Shown: one piece after another, positions 18,409 to 27,804 of the stretch
Numbering within the stretch: the first letter of the stretch is position 1
Layout of the letters: each line of letters opens with the position of its first letter
From: Paenibacillus tyrphae
GTDB taxonomy: Bacteria > Bacillota > Bacilli > Paenibacillales > NBRC-103111
Reading direction: 5' to 3'
DNA: 64,000 nucleotides
Assembly: GCF_027925525.1 (NCBI RefSeq)
Contig: NZ_BSDJ01000002.1
Location: 186,001 to 250,000 of the forward strand
Position numbers and translations under genes: made by a program
The notes under the pieces: model-generated
Database searches by the model: none
Seen by the model: the letters and a program-made list of their open reading frames with translations, nothing else
What the model was told of the DNA's origin: nothing

Positions 18409-19297
18409 GGCGGTCGCAAGGCCAAAAGCGAACGACAACTGAACCCCGTTGCTCAATAACTACCAAATCATTCGTATGTAATTTTACAGTAGTGACCATA
18501 GATCCGTTATCGGAAACATAGTCTTCAGCTTCATGTCCGTGTCTCTGAAATAAGGCTGCAATAATCCGCGATGAAACAGGAATTTCTTCAACACGTTGGA
18601 GATTATCCATCTCATAGGTTATCTTGGATTCATGTATGGTAAAAGGAATTCGCTCACGACAAAGATGGGCCACTGCATTTGGCAAAAATTCAAAAATGGA
18701 TTTCTGAATGATTACTGCTTCCGGTTTTGTTGAATAATGAATTGAAATCCCCTTTAAACCGGCTTCCCTATCTTCGGGAACGTTTACCCATGGATTGGAA
18801 CTGTTTGGATCGAATTTCGATTTTATTTTGAAATATAAGTGTCTTAATTCAAGGAAGGTTGAATTATCTACAAATAGAGTCGATTCATGCTCTTCATCGG
18901 ATTCTTGATGGAACCTTACGATCAGAAGATCCAAACAATTGTTCGTGAAGAAATCGTTTCTTTTAGCTACAATAATATCTTCAAATTGAAATAAGTGGCC
19001 CCGGATTAGACTTAAATCGTTAGCGTAAAGCTCGATATCTATTTCATCCTTATTTTGAATCCCTAGATAGGCAAGCACATGCCTTGGAATGGTAATCTGT
19101 CCATTTGCTGAAACCTGATAAACATCTTGATTTTTGTTTCCGAATAGAAAAGGTTGCTTCGGTTTAAAGTTTATTTTAACACGCTTGCCCACACCCGACT
19201 CGAACTCCTCATATGCAAGTGGAGTTCCTGGCTCGATACGCATCCTTTCTCTGAAATAAATAGGGATTGTGAATAAAATTGGCGCCATATCAACCAT
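18389..19297 (-). CDS. Unknown protein with an AbrB-like swapped-hairpin segment
   Basis: 302 aa; GGAAGG lies before the ATG at 19297. Residues about 55-95 (VYQVSANGQITIPRHVLAYL, then GIQNKDEIDIELY) match the AbrB/MazE/SpoVT DNA-binding hairpin, but in the interior rather than at the N-terminus. The remaining 200 residues, with WVNVPEDREAGLKGISIHYS, are not recognised. It has no signal peptide. The gene has no operon partner and is AT-richer than its neighbours, which hints at acquisition. It may be a DNA-binding regulator of unknown target. Confidence 0.65.
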   Translation of the reverse strand: MVDMAPILFTIPIYFRERMRIEPGTPLAYEEFESGVGKRVKINFKPKQPFLFGNKNQDVYQVSANGQITIPRHVLAYLGIQNKDEIDIELYANDLSLIRGHLFQFEDIIVAKRNDFFTNNCLDLLIVRFHQESDEEHESTLFVDNSTFLELRHLYFKIKSKFDPNSSNPWVNVPEDREAGLKGISIHYSTKPEAVIIQKSIFEFLPNAVAHLCRERIPFTIHESKITYEMDNLQRVEEIPVSSRIIAALFQRHGHEAEDYVSDNGSMVTTVKLHTNDLVVIEQRGSVVVRFWPCDRLSKIFS

Positions 19298-19350
19298 AAA
19301 ATACCTTCCGATCTAAATTATTACCTATATTATACAACGCTAGAATACTA

Positions 19351-19388
19351 AAAAGCCTCCCTATCCAAATTATTTGGATAGGAGGTTT
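19351..19388. terminator. Strong stem-loop between AbrB-like gene and PTS operon
   Basis: Arms AAGCCTCCCTATCCAAAT and ATTTGGATAGGAGGTTT (one bulge), followed by TTTTT on the minus strand. It is the second terminator-like hairpin after the PTS operon and lies upstream of the AbrB-like gene, insulating it from read-through. Confidence 0.75.
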
Positions 19389-19552
19389 CCTTATTAAGAA
19401 TTAGCGTACAGTCCAACGCCAGATCTACTCGCATGTGATATACACTTGCAGACATATTGAAAAACAGAAATATATCGTTTCTTTTATAGACTTAATATGC
19501 CTATAATAACTTTTTATGAAAATTCATTCAAGGTTTTCGAAGTTCATTGAAG

Positions 19553-19582
19553 ATAAAAAAAATAGACTGCCGAGACAGTCTA
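19553..19582 (-). terminator. Terminator of the fructose PTS operon
   Basis: Arms AGACTG and CAGTCT with a CCGAGA loop; the minus strand continues TTTTTTTTATC. It lies about 30 bp past the end of the ptsI-like gene. Confidence 0.75.
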
Positions 19583-19609
19583 CCAATGGATATCATTCAT
19601 TTAAGCGAG

Positions 19610-21349
19610 TCACGCGCCCGCCTCTACCTGCCGATGGAAGGCTTCCAGCGCTTGTCTTACCTCGGCGGCCGTATCCAGCGACAATACGCGCTCTGCCAAG
19701 GCGGCACACTCGCTTCGATTCACATGGACGAGCACCTTTTTCACCTTGGAAAGCGAAGAAGCGGACATGCTCCATTCGTGAAGGCCCAAACCGACCAATA
19801 GAGGGGCGGCAAGCGGGTCGCCGGCCATCGTTCCGCACATCCCCGTCCACTTCCCGTGACGAACCGACGCATCGATAACCTGTTTCACCAATCTGATAAC
19901 GGCTGGATGGAAGTAATCGTACAAATGGGATACCTTTTCGTTCATGCGATCGACGGCAACCGTATACTGTACCAAATCATTTGTTCCGATGCTGAAAAAA
20001 TCAACTTCCTTAGCGAAGCTGTCGGCCATCAGAGCCGCGGACGGAATTTCGATCATGATCCCAAGCTCTACCTTATCGGCAAACGGCTTGCCTTCCTGAC
20101 GAAGCTGTTCGCATGCCTGCTCGTAAATCGCTTTCGCCTCGCGCCATTCCTCCAGCCCCGAAATCATCGGAAACATAATCTTGACGGTTCCATGAACGCC
20201 GGCTCTGGCGATGGCCTTAAGCTGGGTAAGAAGCAGTTCTGTTCGATCCAAGCCGATCCGGATCGCACGATAGCCGAGAAAAGGGTTCATCTCCTTCGGC
20301 AGCTCCAGGTAAGAAAGCTCCTTATCTCCTCCGATATCCAGCGTACGAATGACGACGGGACGGCCCCGCATCGCTTCGGCCACGGCCGAATACGCTTGAT
20401 ATTGGGTTTCTTCATCGGGCAATTGCGATTGTCCCATGAACAAAAATTCCGTCCGGTACAGCCCTACCGCTTCGGCCCCTTGCTCCAACAGGGACAACGA
20501 TTCCTCAACCGTTCCGATATTCGCGGCCAGCTCCACCTGAAAGCCATCCTTCGTGACGGCCGCACGATTCGCGTAGGCCTTTAGATCGGCCCATTCCGAT
20601 TGTTCCCGTTGCTGCTGCTCCCGATACGTTTCGATCGTTGCCGCAGACGGGTTCAGGATGCAATCCCCCACGGAGCCGTCGATAATAAGCTCGTCGCCGT
20701 GACCGATAGCTTCTATCCCGTCTCCGATCCCCAAGACAGCGGCGATGCCTAGCGAGTTGGCCAGAATCGCCGTATGCGACGTCTTGCCCCCTACTCGGGT
20801 AACAAACCCGAGCACCAGGTTTTTATCCAATTGCACCGTATCCGAAGGGGTCAGATCGTCCGCGACGAGAATGACCTGCTCCCGAATGTCCGAAAGCCCG
20901 GTGCCTTGATGATCGGACAATTGAGCGAACAGCCGGTTGCCCACATCGCGAACGTCGGCTGCTCTTTCCCGCATGTACTCGTTCGCCATACTCTCGAACA
21001 AACCCGCGACTTGGGTCACGACTTTGTGAACCGCCGTCTCGGCTGACCACTGCTCCCGCACAATCAGATCTTCCATCGGCGGATAAAAGACCGGGTCCGA
21101 CAAGAAGCTGAGCTGCCCCTTCAAGATCATCGCCTTATCTTCTCCTAGCGTGCTTTGCGCGCGATCAATCAGCGCTTGAAGCTGCTCCGAGCATTTCTCT
21201 TTCGCTTTTTGAAGCCGCTGCAATTCCAGGCCGCTATCATCGGTTTTCCTGCTCTCGATATCCGCCAGCCTGACAGGCGAGTAGACGAAAGCCTTTCCGA
21301 TTCTCACCCCGGCCGATACGCCAAGTCCCTTCAGCCTTTTTTCCGCCAT
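19610..21349 (-). CDS. ptsI: PTS enzyme I (phosphoenolpyruvate-protein phosphotransferase)
   Basis: 579 aa from the ATG at 21349, which has GGAGAG 7 bp upstream; an in-frame ATG at 21364 is an alternative. The phosphohistidine motif is GGKTSHTAILANSLGI near residue 190. The PEP-binding barrel carries TEFLFMGQSQLPDEETQY, MIEIPSAALMAD, GTNDLVQYT and the Cys motif GMCGTMAGDP. It moves phosphate from PEP to HPr. It is the last gene of a fructose operon and sits directly after its own HPr gene. It is therefore probably a fructose-dedicated second copy; a general ptsHI elsewhere in the genome is likely but not visible. Confidence 0.9.
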   Translation of the reverse strand: MAEKRLKGLGVSAGVRIGKAFVYSPVRLADIESRKTDDSGLELQRLQKAKEKCSEQLQALIDRAQSTLGEDKAMILKGQLSFLSDPVFYPPMEDLIVREQWSAETAVHKVVTQVAGLFESMANEYMRERAADVRDVGNRLFAQLSDHQGTGLSDIREQVILVADDLTPSDTVQLDKNLVLGFVTRVGGKTSHTAILANSLGIAAVLGIGDGIEAIGHGDELIIDGSVGDCILNPSAATIETYREQQQREQSEWADLKAYANRAAVTKDGFQVELAANIGTVEESLSLLEQGAEAVGLYRTEFLFMGQSQLPDEETQYQAYSAVAEAMRGRPVVIRTLDIGGDKELSYLELPKEMNPFLGYRAIRIGLDRTELLLTQLKAIARAGVHGTVKIMFPMISGLEEWREAKAIYEQACEQLRQEGKPFADKVELGIMIEIPSAALMADSFAKEVDFFSIGTNDLVQYTVAVDRMNEKVSHLYDYFHPAVIRLVKQVIDASVRHGKWTGMCGTMAGDPLAAPLLVGLGLHEWSMSASSLSKVKKVLVHVNRSECAALAERVLSLDTAAEVRQALEAFHRQVEAGA

Positions 21350-21388
21350 CGATCGTCTCTCCATTTCCTGGCTCTTTGTTCTACGATG

Positions 21389-21667
21389 CTATACTTCCCC
21401 AAAGCCGCTCTCCACCAGTTCGACTAGCGATTCAAGCGCTTCACGCTCATCCGGTCCGTCCGCCGAAAGGGTAACGACAGAGCCTTTCTCCAGTCCCAAG
21501 GTCATCAGACCCAGGATGCTTTTCCCATCCGCTTCCGCCGTACCGGATTCCTTATGGAAGTTCACGGTAATTTTCGATTCAAATGTCGTTGCTTTCTCCG
21601 TAAACAGCTGGGCAGGCCGAATATGAAATCCGGATGCGTTCCGGATCGTAACCTCTTTCGTTATCAT
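21389..21667 (-). CDS. HPr family phosphocarrier protein
   Basis: 92 aa. The active-site His15 lies in ASGFHIRPAQLF. The regulatory serine equivalent to Ser46 of Firmicute HPr is present in DGKSILGLMTLGLEKG, so HPr kinase could phosphorylate it and link fructose uptake to catabolite control. It sits between the IIA gene (14 bp gap) and enzyme I, giving the order IIA-HPr-EI as separate genes; in proteobacterial FPr such domains are fused. Confidence 0.9.
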   Translation of the reverse strand: MITKEVTIRNASGFHIRPAQLFTEKATTFESKITVNFHKESGTAEADGKSILGLMTLGLEKGSVVTLSADGPDEREALESLVELVESGFGEV

Positions 21668-21681
21668 ACGCTTGTCTCCTC

Positions 21682-22134
21682 CTAGATGGTTTGCAATAGG
21701 TCGATCAATTGCTGTGGCTCTGTAACGTTCAACAAGCTTTGACGGAACTGTTCGTCAATTAGCTTCCGGGAAAGCGCGATCAAGATTTGCAGATGCTCAT
21801 TGCCCGCCGCTTCCTCCGGAACGGCGATCATAAACACGATCGATACCGGATTTCCGTCCAGAGACTGCCAATCGAGCGGCTGCGTTAGCTTGGCAAAAGC
21901 CAGTCCGGCTTTGCTTACGCCGCCAGACTTTCCGTGCGGAATGGCGACGCCGAAACCGATTCCTGTCGATCCCGTCTCCTCCCGCTTCAGCACGGCGTCC
22001 AAATAAGCGGACTTGTCGCGGAGGCATCCCGCGGCTTCGAGTCCGTCAATCATCGCCCGGATACAGCTTTCCTTGTCGGATGCTTCCAGCGGAATCATAA
22101 TGCTTTGTTCCTGCAAAAGTGCTTGAATATTCAT
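21682..22134 (-). CDS. PTS fructose-type IIA protein
   Basis: 150 aa EIIA of the fructose/mannitol (PtsN-like) family. The phosphorylated His67 lies in GFGVAIPHGKSGG, and AGLAFAKLTQPLDW and VFMIAVPEEAAGNEHLQIL are conserved family segments. It passes phosphate from HPr to the IIB domain of the transporter encoded directly upstream. In Bacillus FruA the A domain is part of the transporter; here it is a separate protein. Confidence 0.9.
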   Translation of the reverse strand: MNIQALLQEQSIMIPLEASDKESCIRAMIDGLEAAGCLRDKSAYLDAVLKREETGSTGIGFGVAIPHGKSGGVSKAGLAFAKLTQPLDWQSLDGNPVSIVFMIAVPEEAAGNEHLQILIALSRKLIDEQFRQSLLNVTEPQQLIDLLQTI

Positions 22135-22183
22135 ACGTTCATCCTCCTGATGGAATAAGGGTGGTATTGGATAAAATCGGCGA

Positions 22184-23557
22184 TTATTTCAAAACAGGCT
22201 TTTTTAATACATTCAATACGATCGCCGTAACGATGGTTCCTGCGACGATCGCTGCGGCATACAAGGCCAGGTGGCTCACCGCGTTCGGAATTGGCAAGAC
22301 GAAGATGCCGCCGTGAGGCGCACGAAGCGTCGCGCCGAAAAGCATTGATAGAGCGCCCGTTAAAGCGGAGCCGACCATAATCGAAGGAATGACGCGGAAC
22401 GGATCACTTGCCGCAAACGGAATGGCACCTTCGGTAATGAACGAAATTCCCAGTACGGAGGCTGCCTTGCCGGCATCCCGCTCTTCCTTGGTATACTTCT
22501 TCGGAGCGAGCAGAGTCGCTAACCATAGTCCAAGCGGAGGCGTCATCCCTGCGGCCATCACGGCGGCCATTGGCCCGTATACATCGCTGGCCAGTAAGCC
22601 TACGGAAAACGTATATGCCGCTTTATTCACCGGTCCGCCCATATCGAACGCCATCATCAGTCCAAGCAAACCGCCGAGCAGGACGGCGTTGGTCGATCCG
22701 AGCGATTTCAGCCATTCCGTCAAGCCGTCCATGATCGTCTTCACAGGCTCGCCGATGACGTAGATCATCAGAAGTCCGGTTATGCCGGTCGCCAGAAGCG
22801 GAATAATCAGAATCGGCTTTAAGCCTTCCAAGTTTCTGGGCAGCTTGATATAGTCCTTTAACCACTTCGCCACATAACCGGCCAAAAATCCGGCAATGAT
22901 GCCGCCAAGGAACCCTGCCCCGATTTTGGAGGCCAGCATGCCGCCTACGAGACCAGGAGCAAGACCCGGCTTTTCCGCAATCGAAAATGCAATAAATCCG
23001 GCCAATATCGGAACCATGAGCGCAAACGCCGCTCCGCCCCCGATATCCATTAACGCGGCGGCCAGCGTGCCTTTCTCTTTAAACGCCTCGATGCCGAACA
23101 CAAAGGAAAGGGCAATCAGCAGTCCGCCTGCCACAACCAAAGGAAGCATATTGGATACGCCGGTCATCAAATGCTTATACGCCCCGGTCCGGGAAGCGCT
23201 GCGCTGCGCCTTCGATTGCTCCACCTGCTCCCGGTAGTCTGCGGCGGATGCAGCTTGTTTGTTCAACGCTTCGTCAATAAGCCCCGACGGGTCTTTAATA
23301 GCCTGAGCTACCGGCACTTTAACAACGGGCTTTCCTGCGAAACGGGATTCCAATACATCCGTGTCAGCCGCCACAATAATCGCATGCGCCTCGGCAATCT
23401 CCTCCGGAGAAAGCTCATTCTCCACGCCGACGGCTCCTCGCGTCTCTACTTTCATCGGAACCTGCTTCTCTCTCGCCGCTTTGGCCAAAGATTCGGCAGC
23501 CATATAAGTATGCGCTACCCCCGTCGGACATGCGGTCACAGCCAAAATCTTTTTCAT
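22184..23557 (-). CDS. fruA: PTS fructose transporter, IIBC subunit
   Basis: 457 aa. The N-terminal IIB domain has its phosphocysteine at residue 10 in [19 protein letters not shown] and ends near residue 100. A short charged linker leads to a IIC membrane domain with about eight to ten segments ([20 protein letters not shown] and others) and the conserved [13 protein letters not shown] motif. It imports fructose and phosphorylates it to fructose 1-phosphate. FruK encoded just upstream then makes fructose 1,6-bisphosphate. Confidence 0.9.
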   Translation of the reverse strand: MKKILAVTACPTGVAHTYMAAESLAKAAREKQVPMKVETRGAVGVENELSPEEIAEAHAIIVAADTDVLESRFAGKPVVKVPVAQAIKDPSGLIDEALNKQAASAADYREQVEQSKAQRSASRTGAYKHLMTGVSNMLPLVVAGGLLIALSFVFGIEAFKEKGTLAAALMDIGGGAAFALMVPILAGFIAFSIAEKPGLAPGLVGGMLASKIGAGFLGGIIAGFLAGYVAKWLKDYIKLPRNLEGLKPILIIPLLATGITGLLMIYVIGEPVKTIMDGLTEWLKSLGSTNAVLLGGLLGLMMAFDMGGPVNKAAYTFSVGLLASDVYGPMAAVMAAGMTPPLGLWLATLLAPKKYTKEERDAGKAASVLGISFITEGAIPFAASDPFRVIPSIMVGSALTGALSMLFGATLRAPHGGIFVLPIPNAVSHLALYAAAIVAGTIVTAIVLNVLKKPVLK

Positions 23558-23593
23558 ATGGAGCGCCTCCTCAACTCATGATCGCAAATGAAA

Positions 23594-24532
23594 TTATAAG
23601 GGCCATATTGTCACCTTGCTTACCTTCTCTTCCACTTCGGCAAGCGTACAAACTTCCGTTCCCGGCTTGGAAGCGGTCACCGTTCCCGCCGCCGATGTCC
23701 AGCGGGCCATCTCTACAAGCGGCTTCCCTTCCAGCAGGCAGTACACCAGAGCGGCCACCATGGAATCGCCGGCGCCGACCGTGCTCAGAGGTACAATCGG
23801 AAACGGCTTGGCGCGTACCGCTTCCGTTTCGCTGACCAGAATCGACCCTTCGGCTCCTAAAGAAACGGATACGTAAGCGATTCCTTTGCCTGTGAGCCTT
23901 CTTGCAGCGGAAACAATCTCCGTGTCACTTTGGAAGGTTTCTTTAAAAAGCGCTTCCAACTCGTGAATGTTCGGTTTGATCGCATACGGAACAGCCTCAA
24001 TCCCGTGCCTGAACGGATCTCCGTCGGCATCCAGCACCGTCCGGGCTCCGGCGCGATTCGCAATCTCGATTAACGTGTTGTACGTATCGTCCGGAACTCC
24101 GGGCGGCAGGCTGCCTCCCAAGACGACAATCGAAGCGTTGCGGACTGCGTCGGTATACCTCTCAATGAACTCATGCAGCGCTTTCCGGCTGACCGTAAAG
24201 CCCGCTTCGTTGAGCTCGGTCGTTTCTTGGGTGCATTCGACGTATACTTTCAGATTGGTTCTGGTCTCGCCTTCCGTCTCGATAAAATAGCTGGGGATGC
24301 CCAGTCCGGTAAGCTGTTCGGTAACGATCTTTCCCTGGTGGCCGGCCGTCAGCCCCCATGATGCCACGTCGACGGAAAAATGCTTGAGCGCTTTGGCGAC
24401 GTTGATTCCTTTGCCACCGGCGTCCGTCCTCCACGCTTTAATCCGATTTAATCCGCCGCTCACGAACTCTTCAATCGTTACGGTTTTGTCCAAAGCCGGA
24501 TTGAGGGTGACGGTAAGAACTTTAGAGCTCAT
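23594..24532 (-). CDS. fruK: 1-phosphofructokinase
   Basis: 312 aa PfkB-family kinase. N-terminal TVTLNPALDKTVTI and AGGKGINVAKAL, the conserved KPNIHELEALF, and the catalytic Asp in STVGAGDSMVAALVY near the C-terminus identify it. It phosphorylates fructose 1-phosphate to fructose 1,6-bisphosphate with ATP. Its ATG overlaps the fruR stop by 4 bp (ATGA), so translation is coupled, and fruA follows 36 bp later. Confidence 0.93.
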   Translation of the reverse strand: MSSKVLTVTLNPALDKTVTIEEFVSGGLNRIKAWRTDAGGKGINVAKALKHFSVDVASWGLTAGHQGKIVTEQLTGLGIPSYFIETEGETRTNLKVYVECTQETTELNEAGFTVSRKALHEFIERYTDAVRNASIVVLGGSLPPGVPDDTYNTLIEIANRAGARTVLDADGDPFRHGIEAVPYAIKPNIHELEALFKETFQSDTEIVSAARRLTGKGIAYVSVSLGAEGSILVSETEAVRAKPFPIVPLSTVGAGDSMVAALVYCLLEGKPLVEMARWTSAAGTVTASKPGTEVCTLAEVEEKVSKVTIWPL

Positions 24533-25314
24533 ACCCTCTCGCCCCCCACATGGATAACCGTCACCGACAGGCCAGCCGCCTCCAGCTCCTCTCGCGCATT
24601 GTCCGGCAATCCGTCGTCGGTGATCCAGTGGTCGATCTCCGGAAGTTCGGCCACTTTGGCAAACGAAACTTTTCCGAATTTGCTATGGTCCGCAAGCAAA
24701 ATCACCTGTTTGGCCGAGCGAAGAATACTTTGCTTCGCCGAAGCTTCCAATATATTCGGCGTCGTCAGCCCGATCACCGGGTCCAGCCCGTTGGTTGCCA
24801 GGAAGGCTTTGTCCACATAGATCGCTTTCAAAGCTTTCTCCGTCAACGGCCCGACCATCGCGAGCGTTTCATGACGAAGCGACCCGCCGGTTAGCACGAG
24901 ATCCACACCCGGATGCGTGAGCAACTCTTGCGCGGCCATGACCGAATTGGTCACCACGGTTAATTGCTTGAAAGCTTTCAGTTCCTTGGCCAAATAATAA
25001 GTTGTCGTGCCGGAATCCAGAACAATCGTATCCCCTTCCTGGATCATGGCCGCGGCGGCTTTGGCGATCGCCTCCTTCTGTGCCCGGTAGCTGTCTTCCT
25101 TCTCGATGAACGGCGGCTCCGAATTATCGTTTACCAGCGCTACCGCTCCCCCATGCGTGCGGCGAAGCTGGCTGCTCTCCTCCAGAATCTTCAGATCCCT
25201 GCGGACGGTCGATTCGGATACTTGAAACTGCTGTGCCAGTTCCTGCACCGAGGCTCGTTCCCGCGTTTGAACGTAATCGGCGATTTTCTGCTGACGTTCC
25301 TCCTCAAACAACAT
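24529..25314 (-). CDS. fruR: DeoR family transcriptional repressor of the fructose operon
   Basis: 261 aa. The N-terminal DeoR helix-turn-helix (RQQKIADYVQTRERASVQEL, then FQVSESTVRRDLKILEESS) is followed by a sugar-phosphate-binding domain with DSGTTTYYLAKEL and ATNGLDPVIGLTTPN. GAGGG precedes the ATG. It is the first gene of the operon, and its effector is probably fructose 1-phosphate by analogy with Bacillus FruR. The promoter region upstream holds inverted and direct repeats. Confidence 0.9.
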   Translation of the reverse strand: MLFEEERQQKIADYVQTRERASVQELAQQFQVSESTVRRDLKILEESSQLRRTHGGAVALVNDNSEPPFIEKEDSYRAQKEAIAKAAAAMIQEGDTIVLDSGTTTYYLAKELKAFKQLTVVTNSVMAAQELLTHPGVDLVLTGGSLRHETLAMVGPLTEKALKAIYVDKAFLATNGLDPVIGLTTPNILEASAKQSILRSAKQVILLADHSKFGKVSFAKVAELPEIDHWITDDGLPDNAREELEAAGLSVTVIHVGGERV

Positions 25315-25343
25315 TCGTGCCCCTCCCTCTACGCTGCGTTCAC

Positions 25344-25463
25344 ATGCTCATTTTTGACTGAAATTTCATCGATGTTTCTCATTTATGATTGTATATGATT
25401 ATTTATGATTTGTACAGCGCTTACTTTTGTCTAAATTATTAATTATCAGTCGCAAATGAGCAT
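25344..25463. promoter_or_regulatory. fru operon control region: inverted repeat, direct repeats, cre-like site
   Basis: A perfect inverted pair, ATGCTCATTT (25344-25353) and AAATGAGCAT (25454-25463), brackets the region. Between them lie copies of TTTATGATT (25382-25390, 25402-25410) and a cre-like sequence whose right half AGCGCTTAC (25416-25424) is perfect. These fit a DeoR-type repressor with distant operators plus catabolite control by CcpA, but binding is inferred. Confidence 0.45.
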
Positions 25464-25496
25464 TAATGTGCAAAGGCAGCAAAAATGCCGTTCCCT

Positions 25497-26696
25497 TCAT
25501 CCCCCCCTGCTTCCTCTTGTTCCAAATTCGACGATTCGGGCATTCACTTTAACCTCAATCGAAGCTTCGCTAAATGTAGAATCCCAGTTCTCTTTCACTT
25601 TGTTCCATACCTGAGGATATTCGACTTGCAGCCGTTTCCCGAACCCGGCGGCATCCAGCCTCAGTTTCTTTTGCATTTTGACCAGCACTCTTTTAAGCGA
25701 AGACTTAATCGACGCTTCTGCCGCCCGCTCCGCCCTGGCGATAAATTTTTCTTTAAAAGCATCGTCCGAATCGACCCAATCTTCCCTCAGCCTTCCTTCC
25801 GTCTTAATTTCCACCTGAAAGGAGATTCGCCCGTCCTTGTGCCTGGGCTTGATGCTTCTTGCGAACTTGCGGACCTCATAGACGATCTTTTCCCCGCTGA
25901 TCGGGTCCGTTCCTTCGATAATTCCCGTTCTCTTCTTCTCCCCCTTCAGCCAGTTCAAGCCAACCGTCTCTTCCTCATCCAACCAACCGGCCATTCTGGC
26001 ATCCTTTCCCCGGATCACGGCGGCCCCGGACAGCGTCGTTTCTTCTCGCGCTGCAGTTACCCATTGAATGACGAAATTTTCTTTTTTCGTTAAATTTTCG
26101 GACAGATCTCCAAGCTTCATGATCGGAGGGATACGCAGCGTCTTGCGGAAGCCTTCTACAAGTCCCCTTAAATTCAAAGCCGGATTCGCCACGATGCCTT
26201 TCTTTTCTAGTACGGTTCTTGTTTTTCCCTCGCATACCAATACACGGATCGACCGTCTCGCCTCCGGGTTGCGCAGCAAGAAGTTGATGATATCTCTCAA
26301 ATCAAAGCTGCGTGCCACCTCTTCGCTGATGAGAATAACTCTCAGATGCTCATAACTGGGAGTGCGGGACAAGCGCGTTGATAAACCGTTAATGTTGTCA
26401 AATACGACCCTTCCCTCGCTAAAGACGTTTATATAATCCTTTTGTGCTGAAACCCCCTCTTTTGCGGAAAATTGCTTGGGCACGGCAAAATGATGCGTCA
26501 TGGCGATTCGCTCAGCCTTGCTTTGTTTACCTTCGGGCATCCCTTTCTCTTGATTCGTTGCTTCATGGGAAGGCATGTCAAAGCCGATGCCCAGCACGAT
26601 CCCTACGTCCTCGATCTCTATCCGATCCCAGCAACCCGTCATGGACACAAGAAATAGACTTGCCGAAAGCAAGCGCAGCCTTCTAGCCGTTCGCAT
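25497..26696 (-). CDS. gerC: Ger(x)C family spore germination lipoprotein
   Basis: 399 aa. Lipoprotein signal LRLLSASLFLVSMTGCWDRI with a Cys in a lipobox. The GerAC-type N- and C-domains are indicated by EIEDVGIVLGIGFD, RGKDARMAGWLDEEETVGLN and VKVNARIVEFGTRG. It forms the outer-face subunit of a nutrient germinant receptor in the inner spore membrane. It overlaps gerB by 14 bp and is last in the order A-B-C, as in B. subtilis. Subfamily (gerA, gerB, gerK) cannot be assigned. Confidence 0.9.
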   Translation of the reverse strand: MRTARRLRLLSASLFLVSMTGCWDRIEIEDVGIVLGIGFDMPSHEATNQEKGMPEGKQSKAERIAMTHHFAVPKQFSAKEGVSAQKDYINVFSEGRVVFDNINGLSTRLSRTPSYEHLRVILISEEVARSFDLRDIINFLLRNPEARRSIRVLVCEGKTRTVLEKKGIVANPALNLRGLVEGFRKTLRIPPIMKLGDLSENLTKKENFVIQWVTAAREETTLSGAAVIRGKDARMAGWLDEEETVGLNWLKGEKKRTGIIEGTDPISGEKIVYEVRKFARSIKPRHKDGRISFQVEIKTEGRLREDWVDSDDAFKEKFIARAERAAEASIKSSLKRVLVKMQKKLRLDAAGFGKRLQVEYPQVWNKVKENWDSTFSEASIEVKVNARIVEFGTRGSRGG

Positions 26697-27777
26697 GGCC
26701 TTTCCCCCTCAACTTGACGAAGATCCAGAAGTAGAGCGGCATGATCACAATAATGAACAAAGCAAAGTCATTAAGAAAATTGCCGAAACGTAGTACGTTG
26801 TTTAATGTTTTCGGCATCATGGCAACGAGATAAACCACTGGGAACAGGAGGTAAATAAAGGTTCGGTAATTTGTTCGGAATAGATGCCCTAACCCGAGGC
26901 TTGCCACATAATAGTACGGAACAAAAGTCGCATACATCGAGATGACCCAAAGCACGGAGAACAACGACTCGAACCGCTCGAAAAATCCTCCCGGCAATTC
27001 GATGTCCTTGGCTACGGACATGGTTGGCCAGGTCAGCGTCTTAACTTCGTCTACCGTGAGCGTTCCGATTGAAATTAAAACGGTTAACGTATACAGAGGA
27101 ATCACGATGCCGATGCCTGTCAGCATGGATTTTACGACGTCCCGGGGCTTCTTCATAAACGCGCTTAAAACCAACATAATCTCGAAGCCGCTGTAAGCGA
27201 ACGTCGAAGACGGTATCCCTTTCCATACCGGCGTGAATCCTTCTGCCAGTACCGGCCGTATATTGTCCAGTTCGAACTCCTGAAAGCTGAACGCGATCAG
27301 CGTAACGAGGATGATTGAGATCACGGGAAAAAATAGCTCGATCAAGCGCGCAATCGGGTTGATTCCTCCTATGGCGAGATAAACCCCAACCATCATAAAG
27401 ACAAGGATGATAAACGCAATCGGGGTTTTATCCAGCAAATACATGTGGATCACCTCGCCCATGACACGAGCCAAATACCCGGCAGATATCGTAAAATAAG
27501 CGCTCAGCAGGACAATATGAACCGCGCCTATCACCTTGCCGAACACCGTTTGGCTGAATTCGAAAAACGTTTGTTTGGGAAAACGCTGGTTTAGTTTGAT
27601 GATGACATACCCGGCCAGCAAAGCGAGGAACCCGCCAATCAGAACGGAAATCCATCCGTCCGGGGTCCCTACCTCCTTCGCCATAAGCTGCGGCAAAAAC
27701 AGAATCCCTGTCCCAATCATGCTTTTCGATACGATAAATGAAGCTTGCAACGATGTAATTTCATCTTTACGACTCAT
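26683..27777 (-). CDS. gerB: GerAB/ArcD/ProY-type spore germination permease
   Basis: 364 aa with about ten transmembrane segments of the amino acid/polyamine/organocation superfamily, starting ITSLQASFIVSKSMIGTGIL. Segments such as GWISVLIGGFLALLAGYVII and VLSAYFTISAGYLARVM follow the GerAB pattern. It is the B subunit of the germinant receptor, thought to bind the germinant. It lies between the A gene (27 bp) and the overlapping C gene. Confidence 0.9.
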   Translation of the reverse strand: MSRKDEITSLQASFIVSKSMIGTGILFLPQLMAKEVGTPDGWISVLIGGFLALLAGYVIIKLNQRFPKQTFFEFSQTVFGKVIGAVHIVLLSAYFTISAGYLARVMGEVIHMYLLDKTPIAFIILVFMMVGVYLAIGGINPIARLIELFFPVISIILVTLIAFSFQEFELDNIRPVLAEGFTPVWKGIPSSTFAYSGFEIMLVLSAFMKKPRDVVKSMLTGIGIVIPLYTLTVLISIGTLTVDEVKTLTWPTMSVAKDIELPGGFFERFESLFSVLWVISMYATFVPYYYVASLGLGHLFRTNYRTFIYLLFPVVYLVAMMPKTLNNVLRFGNFLNDFALFIIVIMPLYFWIFVKLRGKGHANG

Positions 27778-27804
27778 GATGGTGACGACTCACCTTTACC
27801 TTTT

